Below are positions 35,903-46,434 of a DNA stretch of 64,000 nucleotides, piece after piece. Positions within the stretch are counted from its first letter, which is position 1, and every line of letters begins with the position of its first letter. The position numbers and the translations under genes are program-made. The stretch comes from Fragilaria crotonensis. Lineage: Eukaryota; Bacillariophyta; Fragilariophyceae; Fragilariales; Fragilariaceae. The stretch spans positions 91,168 through 155,167 of the forward strand of contig JAKSYS010000055.1 of the NCBI GenBank assembly GCA_022925895.1, in the 5' to 3' direction. The notes beneath the pieces were generated by a model. It was not told the origin of the DNA and made no database searches. It saw only the letters and a list, made by a program, of their open reading frames with translations.

Positions 35903-36997
35903 GTCGGACTGCCTCGCAAGATAGTGGAAGTTTCAGAAGTTTGTACCTTGGGAGATTTGTATCAAATAGCACTTGAAACGTTTTATGCTCCTGAGAAAAT
36001 GACAACGAATCCTGTGATTTCTCTGTCATCTGGGTTTCCACCACAACCGCTGCAAAATTGTTCGAAAACAACTGTACAATCGGTATTGTCAAAAAATGAT
36101 AGAGTCAATGTCATTCTCATACCAGACAAGACAAGCAGCTCACAAACGACGATGGACGCAATGCCATTGTCCCAAGATGTTCTGAATGATTCGGACACCA
36201 ACGATGGGCCAAGCGCCAAGAGACCACGGTTCGAAGTTGCTAATGAAGAGCTTCGTTCTCTCAAAATACTGACATGGAACATTGCCGAATGCAGACCATC
36301 GCACGATGCTCCGGATCGTTATGCTTGCGAAATTGCTATTCTGCGACAGAGCTTGAGGCACAAAGCACATATTCTTTGCCTTCAGGAGTGTCCGTCAAAA
36401 TCATGGATGCCACCGAAACTTCTGGAATCCTACACCTTGGTCGGATCAGCTCCATCACATTGTGGAATGACGCAATTGTGGATTCACAACACGTTGGATC
36501 ATCAACGACTGGAAACAATACCGCCTCCCTCGGTCGCAGCAACTGCACTCCTCGGCGATCAAATTGTTGGCATCTCGTCATCTCACCTGGCACCCTTTAA
36601 AGAGGGAGCTTCGCACCGCTTAGAGCAAGCCACCAATCTGTATCAATTGTTGTCCGAGGTCACCCCCAATTTCATCATGGCTGGGGATTTCAACATGAGG
36701 TAAGCAGAAGATGGTAAGATCCAACAATTGGGCCTCCACGATGTCTTCAAGGCAGCTGGCTCCCCCAACCATGCCAGATTTACATGGGATTCGTTTCGAA
36801 ATACGTACCACGGTCCAGGCTCGTTTGCCTTCAGATGTCGATTCGATCGTACCTACGTTTCCTACGACAACAGTCAACCCAAGGTGACGCTTGTGGGAGA
36901 TGAGCCCGAAGTGGTGGCGATTGGGTCGACTGAATACAAGTTCTATTTGAGTGATCACTTTGGAATGCTGTGCACTCTACAAGTTCCAACAGTGTGA
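35903..36997 (+). pseudogene. TDP2: TDP2-like phosphodiesterase with ubiquitin-like N-terminus, 5'-truncated, one internal stop
   Basis: The protein reading starts immediately after the copia LTR without a start codon. Its first 80 residues resemble a ubiquitin-like domain of the kind seen in OTU1/YOD1 (TLGDLYQIA, SLSSGFPPQPL, NDRVNV). A basic linker AKRPRF follows, and then an endonuclease/exonuclease/phosphatase domain with LTWNIAE, LCLQECPS, SSHLAPFKEG, GDFNMR and finally SDHFGM. That motif set matches tyrosyl-DNA phosphodiesterase 2, which removes 5'-tyrosyl adducts left by topoisomerase II. A single in-frame TAA at 36701-36703 lies right after GDFNMR and the frame continues to 36997. The missing 5' end coincides with the LTR border, so the element may have cut the gene. 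Relatedness to other EEP enzymes cannot be fully excluded. Confidence 0.7.
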
Positions 36998-37333
36998 TGT
37001 TGCAATCACGACTATGCCATGTGGCAAGCACAATGACAAACGGCTACAGCACTAAGGGCAGGACAGCAGGTGCAGACTGCAGAATATCTTGACACTACTA
37101 CAAAATTATCAAAGTCGATCGTCCAAGCGAACCTCCTTCGTCCACCTCTGCTCGTTGTGAATGCTCCCGTTACGCTTGACACTTACGTTATTGTTCCGAA
37201 ACTACCTATAGGGTTCGTTTGATCATGATAACCCAGCGCCGAGTCCGAATTCAGCACAGTGTGCTTAAACTGACTATATAGATTTACAATTGAGAACGAT
37301 TTCGCTAACGGTACAACCATATATTCCTCTGGT
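36998..37333. other. spacer between two convergent gene remnants
   Basis: No feature seen. It separates the 3' ends of the TDP2-like (plus) and HID1-like (minus) remnants. Confidence 0.5.
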
Positions 37334-39023
37334 TTAATCTTCGTCTTCTTGCACCGAAACTTGAAAGAGTTCAATCGCTTGTTCGTCAAACATGGGTAGG
37401 GATTGGGTCCTCAAGAAGATGACACCCCACATGAACGCAGTAAACCACAACGCCGTAAATTGATTGGGTTGGTACTTGCGAATGACAATAGCGTGAGGGA
37501 CTGGCAACAAACCCACCATGGTAACATCCTTCAGCACCTCCAAAATTTCATTTTCATCCACAACCCCCTAATTACGCGCGAAAATGTTGTCCACCACTGG
37601 AACCAAATGCTGCAAGAGGCGCGTCACCGTCTCGAGGGGCATGGCAGCCTTCATCTCTGCCAGCCACTCTTCCGTGGGAGTAAATGGAGCGCCGGTAACC
37701 TCGGATTGGTCATCAAGTGCATTGCCCTTGCCATCCACCATCGACACTGGATTCTTCCTGTCGCGATCTGCATGGACAGTTGTGTGATCCCCGTACACCT
37801 TGTGACACTGATCTTGTGCCTTTTAGAGTGTCAATGAGGCATGGCGTCCGAAAGAATCCTTACGTCGGATAATGGCATAAATCACATGGTGATTGCCCGT
37901 GAACTGATATTGGATGATATTGTTGAATACTTCCAGAAGCAACGCCAAATGGCGGTGTGCATGTTCTCCAGAATAAAGGAACTTGGGCGACGAGAAGAGT
38001 TCAAACAAATTCACCAATTTCACTGCTGCCACAAGGACATGTGACCCCAGTAAGGCGAAATGTTGCAAATAATCGTCAAGAAGCAAGAGTAGAGTGGAAC
38101 CAATTTGTAGGCACCATTCACAACCAACTTGCGCAATGTAATGGCAAGAAGATCTGCATGACCGCCAGAAACGAGAGGCAAGTCGGTTGGGAGTTTCGTC
38201 GTGAACGGCCTGTTCAGGGCCACTCCGAAGGATCGCTCCCCGTTCAATTTCAAAAGCACAAAGGTACAAATGTGCACCAATCCGATTTGTGCAGAGTCAC
38301 GACGAGACTGGTACGACAAGTAGCAGATCGGAACGATGAGCTCATTGACATTACATTGTGTCAATACATGGTTCATGAAGAGCGGGTTCTCCTCTAGGAA
38401 TTTCCACAATAGGACAAGCAATTCCTGATAACACTCAAGCTTGGTGGATGAGTTCAAATACGATCTCTTTGCTTGATAGACATTACGAAGCAAAAATGAG
38501 AATCCCTTGAAAATGAAAGTCATTTCCTTCGCCGTGTCCAATCTCGACAGCACTGTTCGGAATAGGTTGAACCCTCCCTGTGAAGCAACTTCAAACTCCA
38601 CGACTGGTTCGCCTTGCTCGTTCGTAACGCTTTCTGGGGATCCTGGCAAGCCGCAATCCAAGAGAACGCACAACATCTGAGTTGAAAGCTCCACCAACTT
38701 GACGTGGGATTCATTCGAGAATGCTATGCTGGAGGGATCGTAACTCAAGATTGTGTTGAGGAGTGAAGAAAACAGACAGACGGCATTGGGAGCGTCAGCC
38801 GCTGTCGCTGCGACTAACCAACGGCTCGCAAGGGGATTGAACTCATCGGCCGGAGAAAAGAGAGAGGATCGCAACAACTTGCCAAGAGGAGCCTCAAGAC
38901 TTCGATGCGATTCTTATCATATTTGAGAGTTGCCATATCGAAACCCAACTGATTGGGTTCCACCCCGGTTCCCGGAGCCCACACATCGAGAAAACGTTGC
39001 AAACGCAACCTAATGCGCCACAT
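37334..39023 (-). pseudogene. HID1: HID1-like trafficking protein, C-terminal half only, decayed
   Basis: On the minus strand the reading matches the C-terminal half of HID1 (Hid-1/dymeclin family, a Golgi-associated protein needed for dense-core vesicle cargo sorting in animals). Landmarks in order are NRIEVLRLLLA (about 38920), FSSLLNTILSYDP (about 38760), AAVKLVNLFELFSSP (about 38010), LEVFNNIIQYQF and VYAIIRRK (about 37900), then VGLLPVPHAIVIRKYQPNQ, WFTAFMWGVIFLR and a natural-looking end at 37334. Breaks: a frameshift near 38880, one near 38035 where one G seems missing, an in-frame TAA at 37823 and an in-frame TAG at 37568. About the first half of the usual protein is absent beyond 39023. 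With its 5' truncation and no introns it could be a retrocopy. Confidence 0.8.
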
Positions 39024-39139
39024 CGGGCAAATGTGGAAGAGGAGAACCGTTTGTCAAAAAAGTCCATAGTTATCAAATTGTTTCGCAAGGTAGTAGCACT
39101 CCAAATATACACGCTAGCCTATGACCAGTAATAACTATT

Positions 39140-40160
39140 CTACGGTATCACTCCGCCCACAGCTGACGGATCGGCAGTAACACATCCAACAGCAATGTAA
39201 CATTCCCACGTTCCACTGTTACAGGTGCACTCGTCCTTGTGGGTGCAAACGGCTTCAGGCGAGCTGGTTTTGTACTCGAAGGTGCACGGAGTCGGCAATC
39301 CTCCGTCCGCTTCATCACAAGTCATGTTTTGTGAGACAAGCGGCGACTCAGATGGACAGATACGGACTTCTAATCCAGACGCAGCAGTGCCTTGACAGAG
39401 CCATTTCCCACTCGTGCAGGTGCACTCTTCTCTGGCATTTGAGCTTCCTCCAGGAAAGATGGTGTAATTAGTGTAGGTACAGAGCTGGGCTTCGTTGTCA
39501 CAAGGTACATCGGCATCCATACGGAAGGGGAGAGTCTTCAGGGCAACTATCAACAACGTTCGAAGTGTCGGTGGTGATACAACTGGTGGAAGGATAGCAA
39601 GCCCACTTTCCGCCATTGCACATGCAGTCATCCTTGTTGGTGCAAATGGCACTAGACTCGGTGGTGGTGTACTCGAAAGTGCACGGTGTGGGGTATTCGG
39701 TATCACAGATGATGTCCTCGGTGACAAGTGGCGACTCAGCTGGACAAGCATTCATTGCTATGTCTGACGAGGCCATAATAGCCTCACAAATCCACTTTCC
39801 AGTTGTGCAAGTGCACTCGTCCATGGCGGTGCTACTTCCTCCAGGAAAGGTGGTGTCAATGGTGAAGATACAGAGCTGGCCTTCAATGCTGCAAAGTGTA
39901 TCAGTATCGGGTTTTTCCTCGGGGCACGAACTAACATCTGGGACATTGCTATTCGCTTTGTTATCTCCAGATGTCGGAATAGAAAGCAATTTGTTGCCAC
40001 CTTTCTTACTGTGGCTCTTGTTTCGCTTCGCCGAGTGTTTCTTAGTACCGCGAAGAACGCGGAACTCGGTGGGCTGTATGACAGCATCAAACTCGCTTGC
40101 GGCCGAGAAGGTGGCCGAGATAGAAGTGAAAAGGGCGATGCAAATGTTGGCGATGCGCAT
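39140..40160 (-). pseudogene. secreted cysteine-rich two-repeat protein with a frameshift
   Basis: The ATG at 40160 opens a signal peptide (MRIANICIALF..., small residues before SEF). A basic KKHSAKRNKSHSKKGG stretch follows, then two tandem repeats of about 120 residues. Each repeat reads CPE..., C-x5-QLC or AQLC, FPGGSS, EECTC or DECTC, GKWxC, CPxESPLV, PTPCTFEY, C-x-x-KDxCxCxxGxWxCY. The first repeat and the start of the second are in one frame to about 39525. The rest of the second repeat is one frame over and ends VGGVIP-stop at 39140. There is no splice signal at the shift, so it is a 1-nt indel, either real or an assembly error. The even cysteine pattern suggests disulfide-bonded extracellular modules. 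I do not know the family; a cell-wall or adhesion role is only a guess. Confidence 0.6.
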
Positions 40161-41045
40161 GATTGTATTGTGTAAAATTGGATGAGGTTCTACCAAGTTC
40201 GAATTCGGATTATGTGAGCATTCGGCTCTGTTGTCGGAGTCTTGAGCCTGGTAGCTGGTAGCACGATTAGAGCTCCGTAGTCACGTCTTGTTTCGAGGGT
40301 TGAGGTGACCAATCTGTCCAATCACGAATCATATGTGTCAAGTGGCAATTGCTGCATACACGGTCCCCCGTTGCAAAGATTTGTGCAGAATCTCGATTGT
40401 ACTGGGAGGTCCGGTAAAATGACGTTTCTTCTCGTAGCTTCTACATGCAAGTAATACCAAGCAGAGGTGCGTGGCCGGACCTTCCTGGAGTACTTGTACT
40501 ACTAGTAGATACATGTGTTTGATGCAGAGTTTTGCGCACAGTAACGGTATACAGTACTGTACTACTCGGAGTACTGAACGTTGCAAAAGTAGTACAGTAC
40601 TGTTGTACTCCGGAGTACTATACCCCCCCTATACTCGATTAGATGATTCACATGTGAACTTGTTGCAAAACTCCTGAAAACTCAGGAGGGACGGCGCACT
40701 GCACGAGTTCTGCATGAATTCATTGCTTTTGATCTTCGATCACATGCACCGTTTTCTGGATGCTCCCTGTTTTCCGTTGCAGCCCGTTGACAACGTTGGC
40801 ATTTCGTCACCCTGACCGCCGACTTCCGACCAATTGTAACACGAAAGCACGAAGTGTACTACGTCGGGCGACACAGTGGTTTTCATGTTCCACCAAGATC
40901 GATATTTGAATGACTGCCGACCGCCTAATTCCTCTTCCTTGCGTGGTGCGATAGGGACGCACCGCGTCGGCTGCCATCCTGGCGCCAAACGACAACGAAT
41001 ATTATTCGATGCAACTCCATTCAACGGGAATTAAATCATCAATCG
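40161..41045. other. intergenic, GTAC-rich core
   Basis: 40480-40625 is dense in GTACT/AGTAC words with many short palindromes. No gene is recognised elsewhere in the stretch. Confidence 0.5.
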
Positions 41046-41438
41046 ATGGATGTAATGCAGGAAGGAATCAAAGTAAAAGGAGGATGGCGTTGCCAGACAT
41101 GGTGGTCACTTCGTCTCTGGGACTTCATTGGTGTTAGTAACCAAGGTTGCTATTTGGTTGCTGAATTCGATAATTCGGATTTCATTTTTCCCAAGATCGC
41201 TGCCTTATCCACCAGCATTGAACCATCCCTGAATGTTAGCGCGTGCCTCATTGGAGTAGGCAATCTCATGGGACAAGCATCGCCAGTTCAGGCGATTGTC
41301 ATGGAGCGATGGGGGATCGAATCGGCGGATATGGAGGTTGTCCAGGAGAATGTTTTGTCAGCTGCTTGCATGCCTTGGGCAGCACAAAACCCGCTTTGGA
41401 GTCGTCAAAAATCAAGGTCGCTTCCACACACAAGCTGA
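41046..41438 (+). other. unrecognised open frame, possibly part of a decayed gene
   Basis: A 130-aa ATG frame (WWSLRLWDFIGVS..., MERWGIESADMEVVQENV...). Protein-like reading appears to continue in other plus frames to about 41620 (GDSRWSVGFHVRHVCDDLQTW near 41455), suggesting a broken gene. I cannot name a family. Codon and residue composition look more gene-like than the surrounding spacers, but confidence is low. Confidence 0.3.
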
Positions 41439-41915
41439 GATAACAATCTTGGGGGATTCAAGATGGAGTGTGGGATTCCATGTACGTCACGTCTGTGATG
41501 ATCTACAGACGTGGTGTTGCGCTTTGCGCCACTACCATGAATTATGCGGGCTTTACAAATCCTAATATGCCGCGTGTCACTTTGAGTTGTGTTCACAAGT
41601 TTACCGAACTGCTGCAATCCAATAAATGCACTCATGAGCTGAAGAACTATTTGATCGTATCGCGGGACTCTTCTCATTCATCTCGAAAGTCGCATTCGCC
41701 GAGGACGCAAGTTCGAAAATAGTCTTGGGGAAATGAACGTCGATAATGACAACTGGGGCAACGTGAAACCTGAATTTAAGAAATGCATTAACCTAAGCGT
41801 TATAATATTAGCCTTAGACACCAAGCCAGAAATGGTGCGAGATTTCGCAGCATGACATCTATAGCGATTACCTCGTAATGAAATATTTATTCAATTTATT
41901 CAGTACTGTGAGGAA
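41439..41915. other. intergenic between the unrecognised frame and the mS38-like gene
   Basis: Apart from the possible frameshifted continuation of the frame above up to about 41620, nothing is seen. Confidence 0.4.
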
Positions 41916-42215
41916 TTAATGCGACTTGAGTCGCATCTTCTTGCGGCGCTTTTTGAGTTTATGCTTGTTCATCTTAGCGCGACGCCTCTTCAAGGTACTG
42001 GTCATCCAGATGCCCAAGTCATCAATCGAGGGGATTGAGAAGCTCTTGAAGAAAGGAAGCTGAAGTGCCAGTGTCGGCCGTGAAATCGATTCCCACAGTG
42101 AAGGCTTAGATAAAGCTGAGGGCGCTTCCATGGCAAACGAGGAAAACGATCGACGAAGAAGCATCGAGCTCCTCTGGAAAAGCAACGACGTAGGCAACAT
42201 TTTTGAAAGGTACAT
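41916..42215 (-). CDS. mitochondrial small-subunit ribosomal protein mS38-like (AURKAIP1/COX24 family)
   Basis: A 99-aa protein. The C-terminal 35 residues show the compact basic signature of the DUF1713/COX24-AURKAIP1 family, DLGIWMTSTLKRRRAKMNKHKLKKRRKKMRL. In animal and fungal mitochondria this becomes the small-subunit protein mS38, which binds rRNA near the decoding region. Only this part is conserved across the family, and short total length is usual. The N-terminus is rich in S, L and R with no acidic residue before position 29 (MLLRRSFSSFAM), as expected for a mitochondrial presequence. Start may be the first ATG (42215) or the ATGs at residue 6 or 18. The stop is TAA. Confidence 0.75.
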   Translation of the reverse strand: MYLSKMLPTSLLFQRSSMLLRRSFSSFAMEAPSALSKPSLWESISRPTLALQLPFFKSFSIPSIDDLGIWMTSTLKRRRAKMNKHKLKKRRKKMRLKSH

Positions 42216-42829
42216 CTTTTCCTGTAGAATGTTGCTCTTTCGATCCTATCTGTCAGCAGAGGTTTCTCCAGGCGTCGGCTTCAAACGCGAAATACCTTAC
42301 TCGAGTACCAGGGACAAGTACTCCCGAAGTCTTCCTGATCTCCGTCTGATAGCAAAAGGTCACTACCGTAGTGGTGCCTGGTAGAGCCAGATGGTTTCAG
42401 ATCTCGGAAATAATCTCGTTCTGTTGACGCTGGAGTGGTATGGTTGCAGCTGAATTTTTGTACAGTCCGATGCACGTTGCTGACGCCTCGTCTGGTGCCT
42501 CGAGTTTCGGCTTCCAGAATCCAAACCGCAGGATCAAGTTGTTTTAAAAGAGTATTGAGTGCAGACTTCGATTGGACATTGGACGCATTGTGATACGGAG
42601 AACTATGTACTGTATCATACAAGGTACCGATTGGGAGGTACAGTCAGGTACCAGGTACATACCCGGTACAAGTTTTACTGTACTTGTACAACGAATGTCA
42701 AGTCAACCGAAACGGACTTGTGCATTGTGGACTGCAGGTATACAGTATGCATACCTCCCTCCACCCTCTACAGTATTCTACAACACAACGCTACCGGTAG
42801 TACAACAGTATGAAATACTTTATTGTTTA
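42216..42829. other. upstream spacer of the mS38-like gene, GTAC-rich in its second half
   Basis: The first 200 bases should carry the promoter of the minus-strand gene. 42600-42800 is rich in GGTACC/GTACC words. No other gene is seen. Confidence 0.4.
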
Positions 42830-43541
42830 CCGTAGACCTCATAATAACTACACGTAATTTTGGCCCATGTGTAGTAAATCTTTATGAGGTTCAGGAAACG
42901 CTTTGTGTAGTTATTGTCGAGTGGTCAAAAATCCTGAAAATCCGGGTTTCTTTAAAAAATAAAATCGGAGCCGATCGAGCTGGCTAAATAAATCGACTCC
43001 ATGAAAAAGTATACTATACAAACAACACGTGCTTATGAAATTCGACTGGCGGTTATTTGCCGTTGACTGCGGTTCAGACGGTTTCATTTCTCGTTAGAAT
43101 CCAACTCGATTTGTGGGGGGTTGCGGGAAGTGGCTGTTCAACGCAAATCCAGCTTGGGTTGCATAGCGCCAGTGCTGTCAAGTTCCGTACGATGGCGTTG
43201 ACGATTTTCGCCAAATGCGCCTCAAATGCACTCATGTCAGCCGACCAGGGATCCTGACCGCACTGTGCGAATGTGGCGAGTGCTCCAGTACACGAGGACC
43301 ATCTACTGTACTGTAGAATTATCCTGTAATTGCCCTTTAACTCGTCTGTTGAGGTCCGGCCTAAGCTCCAGTTCCGGTACATGTATCAGTGCCCTCGTAG
43401 AATGATGTATGCCGGTACGATATTATCGGCTTTGTGTAGTAAGACATATGAGGCTGCAGAACCGCTTTGTGTAGTATCTTTATGTGCCGGAGGGTCTATG
43501 TGTAGTTATTGTGTAGTGTGTAGTTATTATGAGGTCTACGG
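42830..43541. mobile_element. 712-bp MITE with perfect 24-bp terminal inverted repeats
   Basis: The left end starts CCGTAGACCTCATAATAACT and the right end is its exact reverse complement over 24 bases (42830-42853 and 43518-43541), each flanked by TA. A TA target duplication with such ends fits a Tc1/mariner-like or related cut-and-paste family. Inside, TGTGTAGT(T) is repeated at both ends (for example near 42872, 42906, 43433, 43470, 43500, 43511), suggesting sub-terminal transposase-binding sites. No coding sequence is recognised inside. Confidence 0.75.
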
Positions 43542-43543
43542 TA

Positions 43544-43916
43544 TTGTGTTCTTCCTGAGGGCAGAGTATGACATAAATGATGTTCTACAAGTACGAGCAT
43601 GCTGATACTTGTACCAGGTAATGCATAATCCGATTATGTCATTGTAAGCATGTACTGTCTACTCGTACCGGTACAGAACAGTGCAATGTACATACTATGC
43701 ATACTCTAGGTAGCTGTCGCTGAATTGATCCGTGCGTTGAACGCATGAAGCGGAATCATAATCCAGAACGTCTTCCTCAAGAACTACGACACTTGAATGC
43801 TTTTGGCGTGATCGGCGACAATACACTTATGTGATCCTGAGGAAGTATGATTTGAAGTATATTTAGCCTGAATTGCCTGTATAGTCTGTATACATCGAAT
43901 CCAGAGCTTCAACACG
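43544..43916. other. promoter-side spacer of the 730-aa gene
   Basis: 43590-43700 is GTAC-rich. No other feature is recognised before the ATG at 43917. Confidence 0.4.
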
Positions 43917-46109
43917 ATGTATGAGCTCCACTTTTCTTGCTCATCATTTTATGTATGCCGACCGAGGTTTCGGACGAAACTCGAAATCAAGATGAGGTTG
44001 TTCACCAAGTCTCCACCGTCACCTCAATTTAGAGGGACGAGCCCATCATCAAACAAGCAACCCGCCGTTTCTCCTAGAAATCAAAAGTGGCAAAGCCGCC
44101 GATCGACCAAACAAAGCAATTCTGACGCCGATCCTTATGCCCTGACCCACAACCTTACGGCGCACGGGTACGAATCTGATGACTCGGATGCCGAGCTAGA
44201 AAGAATGCCGTCAAGATATGATTTAAACGCTTCCTTGCCTGATGATATTGCCTTTGATGATTGCAGCAATGATCGATATTCACAAGTCGGTCGTCCGCTT
44301 GGTCTTATGAATAGTGACAGTGACAGTGTTCAATGGAGGTCGTTGGACGAATATGATGAAAGGGATCCAAATAGTGCTGTGTACGATCCTCTTGTCTTTG
44401 ATAACGATAATGAAGATTGGGATGATGGTAACAACTGGCGCCAGCCGTTAAATTCCTCTGAAGACTACAGAAACGACGCTAGACTGATGAGATCATTGAC
44501 AGATGATCCCACAGACAGTCAAGATGATGATGAATCTCCACAGACGTCGATATCAAGTGATTTAGACAGCGAAGAATATGGTTCGAATTCGATTGTCGAT
44601 AGTAGGCAAGAGTCGATCGAGGAGCGTGTCCCGTTATTTCCGAGTGACGACGACGTGACCGATGCGGGGGTGCTAGGAGACCGCATGTCTGTGACTGCCG
44701 AGAGAAGGAAGGGGTCTAACTCAAAAGCGGATGTCATCATGCTTAAGGGATATAACTCGAAACCGGATATCATCATGCTTAAGGGGTATAATTCAAAACC
44801 GGAAGTCGTCAGGCTTGCAGACGGCAAAGTCTCCAAGAAGGCGAAGCGGTCAGTCAGCCAACAAGACAACATTGTTGAAAGGGTTGCGCACGAATTGAAT
44901 GCCAGCAAAGAGAGGGAACAAAATAGAAAGGATGCAAAGAAAGTGACGAACACTAAACGATTTGGTCTCTTTCGACGAAAGAATCGGAGAGATCCCGATT
45001 ATCGTGCGCAATCAAGACAAATGGATCAGCAGCAACTCGGACAAGCTCTAGAGAATGACTCCGAGGCGCAAGCGAATGATGACAATGATGATATGGAAGG
45101 CCCACTCAATGCAGCTCCTCGCGGTATCCTCAGGGCTTCATCTTTTGTCTCTCGCCCTGACGGAGACGCAAACCAAAACGATCGGCAACATGCATGTGAA
45201 GCTGCGGCCGGCGTGGGGTTGCTCTCACTCTTTTCGAGTTTCTTTGTGGGAAACAACGCTGACGCTCCTGTCACTGGAGAAGGGAAACATATCGGCGCTG
45301 AAAGTTCTAAGCATGTGAGGATCGCGCTTCAAGAGGAGGGCTTCTTAGGAGCAATGTGTGGAAATCCTCAAGCAATTGTGAATGAATCAAGCGAAGTGCA
45401 AGTTTCTCCAGATCCTGTCATGGACATTCGATCGCCGATCTCAAATAATGACGTTGAGGATGCAGTACTGATGCAAAGTCCAACAATGCAGGCAGAACAA
45501 GGCATTGGTAAAAATATGCATGGCACGCTAACAACAATAGACAATGATGGAAAAGTGCACAGCAGTCGGTCAATGGCAGTCGAGAACGAGACACCAGTGA
45601 CGAAGGAAGAAGTTGGTAACGAACAAGTTCTGGTTCAATGCCTCCGTGACAGCCACTGCAATGGAGCTGCAGATTGTGTCTCAGCAAGCATAACTCGTCT
45701 CGACAACCTCGGTTGCCAACATACATTTGAGTTCATGGACGACTTCATCACCGCCAAGGATCCGAGACTAGGGATTCCTGACGGTACTCTTGGTATCGAA
45801 GCAAGGGCTTTGTCACTAGAGGGTAACGAGAGCGGGCAATGGAAAGGGCGAATGAAGCAGCAGCTACAGCCTGATGCTATCCTAGAGGATGGGCACGACC
45901 TACCAATCAAAATGATCGAGTTCCCAGTGGCTGCCTTAGACCTGGAATCAGCCAGCGGCGCATCGATGTCGAGCTTCGGGGGAAGAAGAAAGAACGATCT
46001 CTACGTCGATACGCAACTTGAACAAGAAATCAGGCAAATGCAGGAAGAACTTTCTGGTTCGAAAAAGAAGTCTCTTTTCGGAAGAATGAAGAGAAGTAAC
46101 AAAAACTAA
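43917..46109 (+). CDS. large disordered acidic/serine-rich protein of unknown function
   Basis: 730 aa, single exon, stop TAA. The first ATG (43917) gives a short Cys/Phe/Arg-rich lead; an alternative start at 43992 (MRLFTKSPPSP) looks more natural. The chain is mostly low-complexity: Asp/Ser/Asn-rich to about residue 250, then a three-fold internal repeat around residues 267-300 (SKADVIMLKGYN, SKPDIIMLKGYN, SKPEVVRL). A Lys/Arg/Glu-rich helical stretch with NAxKxxKR-like wording lies at about 320-365. One semi-hydrophobic segment (GVGLLSLFSSFFVG) sits near residue 430. The end has a short coiled coil and the basic motifs SKKKSLFGRMKRS. An RLFTK/LFGRMK-type motif at both ends may be a docking element. 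No enzyme motif is visible and I do not recognise the family. Confidence 0.7.
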   Translation: MYELHFSCSSFYVCRPRFRTKLEIKMRLFTKSPPSPQFRGTSPSSNKQPAVSPRNQKWQSRRSTKQSNSDADPYALTHNLTAHGYESDDSDAELERMPSRYDLNASLPDDIAFDDCSNDRYSQVGRPLGLMNSDSDSVQWRSLDEYDERDPNSAVYDPLVFDNDNEDWDDGNNWRQPLNSSEDYRNDARLMRSLTDDPTDSQDDDESPQTSISSDLDSEEYGSNSIVDSRQESIEERVPLFPSDDDVTDAGVLGDRMSVTAERRKGSNSKADVIMLKGYNSKPDIIMLKGYNSKPEVVRLADGKVSKKAKRSVSQQDNIVERVAHELNASKEREQNRKDAKKVTNTKRFGLFRRKNRRDPDYRAQSRQMDQQQLGQALENDSEAQANDDNDDMEGPLNAAPRGILRASSFVSRPDGDANQNDRQHACEAAAGVGLLSLFSSFFVGNNADAPVTGEGKHIGAESSKHVRIALQEEGFLGAMCGNPQAIVNESSEVQVSPDPVMDIRSPISNNDVEDAVLMQSPTMQAEQGIGKNMHGTLTTIDNDGKVHSSRSMAVENETPVTKEEVGNEQVLVQCLRDSHCNGAADCVSASITRLDNLGCQHTFEFMDDFITAKDPRLGIPDGTLGIEARALSLEGNESGQWKGRMKQQLQPDAILEDGHDLPIKMIEFPVAALDLESASGASMSSFGGRRKNDLYVDTQLEQEIRQMQEELSGSKKKSLFGRMKRSNKN

Positions 46110-46434
46110 TTTCTGGGGGGCATGACCCTTGCGCAATCCAATCTAGTGGCTCATTCAGGATTATGACCATATAGTTTCGCCAAATCTCGATGACGTTTTT
46201 GATAGCGAGAGGAGCAGATAAAGTCGAATCTTGACTCCCATCGAAATGTAGAAATTTAATCCCTGACTATCGAGGTTAGATTGGAAGCGGGAAAAGAGTC
46301 TGCAAATGTGGTCGCATCTCGACAGACCTGTATCTGATTCGACGAGGCAGATTTGGTGGTTTGGACCCAAGGCAGGCTGCCGTAAATTTCCTGGATCAAT
46401 TTCACGCCCTGTCATTTTTTCGGCGCCATTCTTC
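46110..46434. other. short intergenic between two convergent genes
   Basis: The 3' ends of the plus-strand 730-aa gene and the minus-strand HMG/PhyH gene face each other here. Terminators or poly(A) signals are not evident. Confidence 0.45.

Noticed and set aside
28653-35905. Target-site duplication of the copia element
   Set aside because: The 5 bases outside the LTRs (CCAAA and CTGTC) do not match, and shifting the borders by a few bases gives no match either.
45026-45910. Minus-strand frames inside the 730-aa gene
   Set aside because: Antisense shadows of a Ser/Asp-rich gene; no motif and no independent start context.
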